This document shows, piece after piece, positions 5,446 to 8,491 of a stretch of 8,491 nt of DNA. Made by a program: the position numbers and the translations under genes. The notes under the pieces were generated by a model. That model was not told the DNA's origin, did no database searches, and saw only the letters and a program-made list of their open reading frames with translations. Origin of the DNA: JAKAWQ01 sp035503055 (GTDB taxonomy: Bacteria > Pseudomonadota > Alphaproteobacteria > Acetobacterales > Acetobacteraceae); the NCBI GenBank assembly GCA_035503055.1, contig DATJTV010000060.1:1-8491 (forward strand), in the 5' to 3' direction. The first letter of the stretch is position 1, and each line of letters starts with the position of its first letter.

Positions 5446-7214
5446 TGGGCGCCGCGGCATATGGCGAGACCGTGACGGAGAGAGGTCGGAAGCCTGAGGA
5501 CCTCGCTGAGCTCCTCGACCGAGCGATCATGCTCGCAGCGCGTGCAAGCCTGGGACGGGACGAGCACTGTGCGGCGCTCCGCATGCTTGCCGCGAGGCTC
5601 GCCCAATCTCGCCTGCAGCTCGCCGTGCTCGGCCAGTTCAAGCGGGGAAAGAGTTCGCTCCTGAACGCGCTCCTCGGACACGAAGTGATGCCGGTCGGCG
5701 TCCTGCCCGCGACCGCGATTCCCGTCTTCATCGCCGGTGGCGCCGCGCTTCACCTTCGCGTCACCGATCGCAGCGGCTCCGTCGAGGACTACCGGCTGGA
5801 GAATGACGCAGCCTTGCACTCAGCCCTTGCCGCGCGCGTCACTGAGGAGGCCAATCCCGGGAACCGGCTCGGAATCGCGCGGGTCGAGGTCACGCTTCCC
5901 GCCCCCCTGCTCGAGTGCGGCATGGTCCTCATCGATACGCCTGGGGTCGGATCGACCTTCCGCCACAATACCGAAGCGGCGATGGCGGCGCTGCCCGAGT
6001 GCGACGCCGCCATCCTCGTGGTCTCGCCGGACCCGCCGATCACCGAGGTGGAGCTCGCCTATCTTGGCCGCATCCGCGAAGCAGCGACTTCGCTCATCGT
6101 CGTCCTTAACAAGGTCGATCTGCTCTCGCCCGAGGAGAGCGAGGTCTCGCTCCGGTTCCTCCGCCGGGTGCTCGCCGAAGAGGGGCACGTCGCGGAGCAG
6201 CCGCCGATCTTCGCGCTCTCTGCACGCAAGGCCCAGGATTCGCAGCAGCGCGCAACGAGCGGCCTTACCGCGCTCGAGCATTACCTCGTGGATGTACTCT
6301 TAAGCAAGAAGGCGCGCATCCTTCAGCCCGCCATCGCTGCCAAGGCGGCCGGTCGCGTCGGCGCGCTCAGGCTCGAGACCGAGATCGCCCTCAGTGCCCT
6401 CCGCCTGCCCATCGAGGATCTCGAGCGACGCATCGCGGTGTTCGACCAGACGCTTGCCGGCATCGTCGTCGAGCAGCGAGATGCAGAGGATCGGATCGCT
6501 GGCGACCGACGGCGCATGATCGAGGACCTCGAGACGCGAACGGCTTGCCTTGGGGCGCGAGCAGGCGCGTGCCTAGGCGCGGACCGGGGCGAGGCGGAGG
6601 TCGCGGCGCTCGGCGCCGAGGCCACGGCATTCTTCGCCGCCTCGTACGAGGAGATCTCGCGGGAGACGGCGGACCGGATTGCAAAGATCTCCGCCGCCCA
6701 TTGGCGGCGTGCCGATGCCCTGGCCAACGAAGTGCGCCGCGCCGCCGCCGAGCTCATGGAGGTCCGGGCCGCACCGCTTACCGCAACCGACGCCCCCACT
6801 AGCCACCACGAGCCCTTTTGGGTCACGGAAGGACGCATCGAAACGCTTGGTGAGGTTTCGCTTGGTTTTACCCGCCGCGTGCTCCCCCCGGCACTCCGCA
6901 GGCGGCTGGAGCTGCGGCGCGCCGCCGCCGAGCGGGATAGGATCGTTACGCGCAACATTGAAAACCTGCGCTGGGCGACCCGCCAGGCGATCGAGGACGC
7001 ACTCCGGCACCTCGCCGCCGATATCGGCGCGTCCCTCACCTCCGTGCGCCAAGCCACGCGCGGGGCTATGCGGGCGGCGCTCGAGCGCCGCCGTTTCCAT
7101 GCAGAGACAAGCGCAGAGGAGATCGCCGGGTACGAGGAGGCAGTGCGGTCCCTGAACGATCTCGAGACGGCCCTCCGGCGGTTCGCGACCGACGACCAGG
7201 CGCTCGCAGCCTAA
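5445..7214 (+). CDS. Dynamin-like large GTPase
   Basis: A protein of about 589 residues from ATG 5445 (a GTG at 5442 is an alternative). The GTPase domain shows the P-loop GQFKRGKS (about 63-70), switch Thr near 90 (PATAIP), G3 DTPGVGS (about 164-170), G4 NKVD (about 222-225) and a G5-like FALSA (about 256-260). LGQFKRGKSSLLNALLG and the DPPIT segment after G3 are typical of bacterial dynamin-like proteins. After the GTPase core, residues about 310-370 look like a coiled coil and the rest is helical, as in a stalk. No obvious membrane-spanning helix is visible, so membrane contact, if any, would be by a paddle or amphipathic helix. Bacterial dynamins usually act at membranes in stress, fusion or phage defence. 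Its start overlaps the Nudix stop, so the two are translationally coupled and controlled by the same fluoride riboswitch. Confidence 0.9.
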   Translation: MGAAAYGETVTERGRKPEDLAELLDRAIMLAARASLGRDEHCAALRMLAARLAQSRLQLAVLGQFKRGKSSLLNALLGHEVMPVGVLPATAIPVFIAGGAALHLRVTDRSGSVEDYRLENDAALHSALAARVTEEANPGNRLGIARVEVTLPAPLLECGMVLIDTPGVGSTFRHNTEAAMAALPECDAAILVVSPDPPITEVELAYLGRIREAATSLIVVLNKVDLLSPEESEVSLRFLRRVLAEEGHVAEQPPIFALSARKAQDSQQRATSGLTALEHYLVDVLLSKKARILQPAIAAKAAGRVGALRLETEIALSALRLPIEDLERRIAVFDQTLAGIVVEQRDAEDRIAGDRRRMIEDLETRTACLGARAGACLGADRGEAEVAALGAEATAFFAASYEEISRETADRIAKISAAHWRRADALANEVRRAAAELMEVRAAPLTATDAPTSHHEPFWVTEGRIETLGEVSLGFTRRVLPPALRRRLELRRAAAERDRIVTRNIENLRWATRQAIEDALRHLAADIGASLTSVRQATRGAMRAALERRRFHAETSAEEIAGYEEAVRSLNDLETALRRFATDDQALAA

Positions 7215-7233
7215 ACGCAAGAGGAGGCGGGTG

Positions 7234-7317
7234 ATGCCGAGCGATCGTGAGCGTCAGGGGCAATGTTTCGCTGCCCGTAGGATCATTAGTACGGCTGGCT
7301 CGACGGGTCAGTTATGA
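7234..7317 (+). CDS. Possible 27-residue small ORF
   Basis: ATG 7234 is preceded by GAGGAGGCGG at 7221-7230, the strongest ribosome binding site in this part of the window, with a spacing of 6 nt from GGAGG. The ORF lies 19 nt after the dynamin-like stop codon and encodes a basic peptide beginning MPSDRERQGQ. Its TGA at 7315-7317 overlaps the ATG 7314 of the next ORF (ATGA), an arrangement typical of translational coupling. No similarity is recognised. It could be a real leader-like small protein, the intact start of a gene disrupted by later insertion, or chance. Confidence 0.35.
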   Translation: MPSDRERQGQCFAARRIISTAGSTGQL

Positions 7318-7715
7318 TCCGCATCGGCGATCGAAGTTTCCTGTTTGCCTGGCAAACGATTCGTGCGGCAACACAGCCCAATGCCGAGGCGACCGCGTGG
7401 CGTGTTGCCGGTGTTCGGTGGCACCGTCACCGCTATAGCCATTCAGCACCCGATCACGCGATGACCTTCGAGGTACATCGTCTCGACCATAGCGACGGCA
7501 AGGACCCATGGAGCGTGATGGTGGTCGCCGAACACTGGTGGGACGAGCGACATAAGCTTCTGCGGAATACTCTTTGGGCAACACATCTTTCCGGCTCACG
7601 CTTGCGTGTCACCGAATGGTTCGATGGTCAGGCTCGGGTGCTCGACAAAAGCCACCGCGGGGCGGTAAAGCAGGACGCGAACGGCGATGGGTGGCAACAC
7701 TCCAACGACCAGTAG
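7314..7715 (+). CDS. Hypothetical protein
   Basis: A 133-residue reading frame without a recognised family. Residues about 66-112 look like a real folded segment, with DPWSVMVVAEHWWDERHKLL followed by RNTLWATHLSG and VTEWF, rich in Trp and alternating hydrophobic positions. The N-terminal 49 residues are less convincing, and ATG 7461 (MTFEVHRLDHSD) is an alternative start. The Shine-Dalgarno for either is weak, though ATG 7314 overlaps the stop of the 27-residue ORF. The base composition is less GC-rich than the flanking genes, which suggests separate acquisition. It converges with threonine synthase. No signal peptide or membrane helix is clear. Confidence 0.55.
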   Translation: MIRIGDRSFLFAWQTIRAATQPNAEATAWRVAGVRWHRHRYSHSAPDHAMTFEVHRLDHSDGKDPWSVMVVAEHWWDERHKLLRNTLWATHLSGSRLRVTEWFDGQARVLDKSHRGAVKQDANGDGWQHSNDQ

Positions 7716-7794
7716 GACAAAGAGGTTCTCCTCATTAGTACGGAAGGATGGTTCTCGGTTGCGGAATGCCGTCTTGTCGGCGACCCGCTCACGG

Positions 7795-8491
7795 TTATGC
7801 GGTCCAGCCTGCGCCAGCGAGTGCTGCATAATCAATCGGCGCATTGCGGTCGATCCGCATCCCGGCCGACGGTAAGGGATATTTCAGCCCCGTGGCGCAG
7901 TTGAAGAGCACCACGCGCTCGTTCGGTTTCACGCGGCCGAACTCGACGGCGGCGCGCCAGGCGGCGAAGGTCGCCGCACCCTCGGGGCAGAGCAGCATCC
8001 CCTCCTTTCGCCCGACTTCCTCGCGCGCCGCGACGATCGCCTCGTCTGGCACGGCGATCGCGAAGCCGCCGCTTTCGCGGACCGCGCGTAGGATCAGGAA
8101 ATCGCCGAGCGCTTGCGGCACGCGGATGCCGGCGGCGATGGTATGCGCGCCCTCCCAGCGCTCGGCCTGCTCGACCCCCGCCTCATAGGCGCGGACGATC
8201 GGCGCGCAGCCGCTCGCCTGCACCGCAACCATGCGCGGGCGCCGCCCGCCGATCAGTCCGACCGCCTCGAGCTCGGCGAACGCCTTCCACATCCCGATTA
8301 GGCCGGTGCCGCCGCCGGTCGGGTAAAAGATCACGTCGGGCAAGTCCCACCCGAGCTGCTCGGCCAGCTCGAAGCCCATCGTCTTCTTGCCCTCGATGCG
8401 GTACGGCTCCTTGAGCGTCGAGAGATCGAACCAGCCGACGGCCTCCTTGCCGCCGGCGACGATCCGGCCGCAATCGTCGATCAGCCCGTTG
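7795..8491 (-). CDS. thrC: Threonine synthase, C-terminal part (runs off window)
   Basis: The minus strand encodes the last 231 residues of a fold-type II PLP enzyme; the start lies beyond the right edge. Threonine synthase converts O-phosphohomoserine to threonine and phosphate, the last step of threonine synthesis, in the cytoplasm. Diagnostic segments are WFDLSTLKEPYRIEGKKTMG just inside the window, the PLP-phosphate loop PTGGGTGLIGMWKAF, PEGAATFAAW, and NCATGLKYP near the C-terminus. The catalytic lysine would lie upstream of the window. The stop TAA is at 7797-7795. It converges on the hypothetical gene at 7314-7715 and is likely the chromosomal backbone bordering the accessory block. 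It is a paralogue-rich family, so a second ThrC copy elsewhere is possible. Confidence 0.92.
   Translation of the reverse strand, partial: NGLIDDCGRIVAGGKEAVGWFDLSTLKEPYRIEGKKTMGFELAEQLGWDLPDVIFYPTGGGTGLIGMWKAFAELEAVGLIGGRRPRMVAVQASGCAPIVRAYEAGVEQAERWEGAHTIAAGIRVPQALGDFLILRAVRESGGFAIAVPDEAIVAAREEVGRKEGMLLCPEGAATFAAWRAAVEFGRVKPNERVVLFNCATGLKYPLPSAGMRIDRNAPIDYAALAGAGWTA

Noticed and set aside
1239..7214. A fluoride exporter gene (CrcB/Fluc or CLC-F)
   Set aside because: None of the encoded proteins has the small four-helix CrcB pattern or the CLC signature; the four intact genes in the block appear soluble.
7250..7320. A third riboswitch between the GTPase and the hypothetical gene
   Set aside because: There is a 5-bp stem and a 7-bp inverted repeat (GGATCAT/ATGATCC), but no aptamer consensus is matched.

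Overview
The window looks like a GC-rich accessory region of an alphaproteobacterial chromosome or large plasmid. That placement is an inference from base composition, from an RppH-like Nudix enzyme of alphaproteobacterial style and from an IS5-family remnant; no rRNA or tRNA is present to confirm it.

Left part (1-1201) is decayed DNA. It holds the C-terminal stub of an IS5-family transposase on the minus strand (110-316), a stretch with no recognisable gene but with two strong hairpins (about 317-754), and the C-terminal third of a frameshifted major facilitator superfamily (MFS) transporter pseudogene (about 774-1201).

The centre (1239-7214) is a compact plus-strand block made of two transcription units. 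Each begins with a sigma70-like promoter with a 16-nt spacer, followed by a fluoride (crcB-motif) riboswitch. Unit 1 is promoter, riboswitch, a HEAT-repeat protein (1379-2392), then a 726-residue STAND-type ATPase with an N-terminal zinc ribbon and a degenerate nucleotide-cyclase-like segment (2409-4589). Unit 2 is promoter, riboswitch, a Nudix hydrolase with an extra N-terminal domain (4759-5445), then a dynamin-like large GTPase that starts on the Nudix stop codon (5445-7214). The two aptamers share P1, P3 and pseudoknot, and the pseudoknot covaries (GGAG/CUCC in one, GGGG/CCCC in the other). In unit 2 the pseudoknot strand is also complementary to the Shine-Dalgarno sequence, so the sequence itself suggests that fluoride switches translation on.

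No fluoride exporter (CrcB/Fluc or CLC-F) is in the window. The four genes are therefore a candidate for a little-known fluoride-responsive system: a scaffold (HEAT), a signalling or regulatory ATPase (STAND), a nucleotide-processing enzyme (Nudix) and a membrane-remodelling or GTP-dependent machine (dynamin-like). That they act together is an inference from shared riboswitch control and tight packing.

The right part (7215-8491) contains a possible 27-codon ORF with a strong ribosome binding site, a small hypothetical protein (7314-7715), and the C-terminal 231 residues of threonine synthase on the minus strand running off the right edge.
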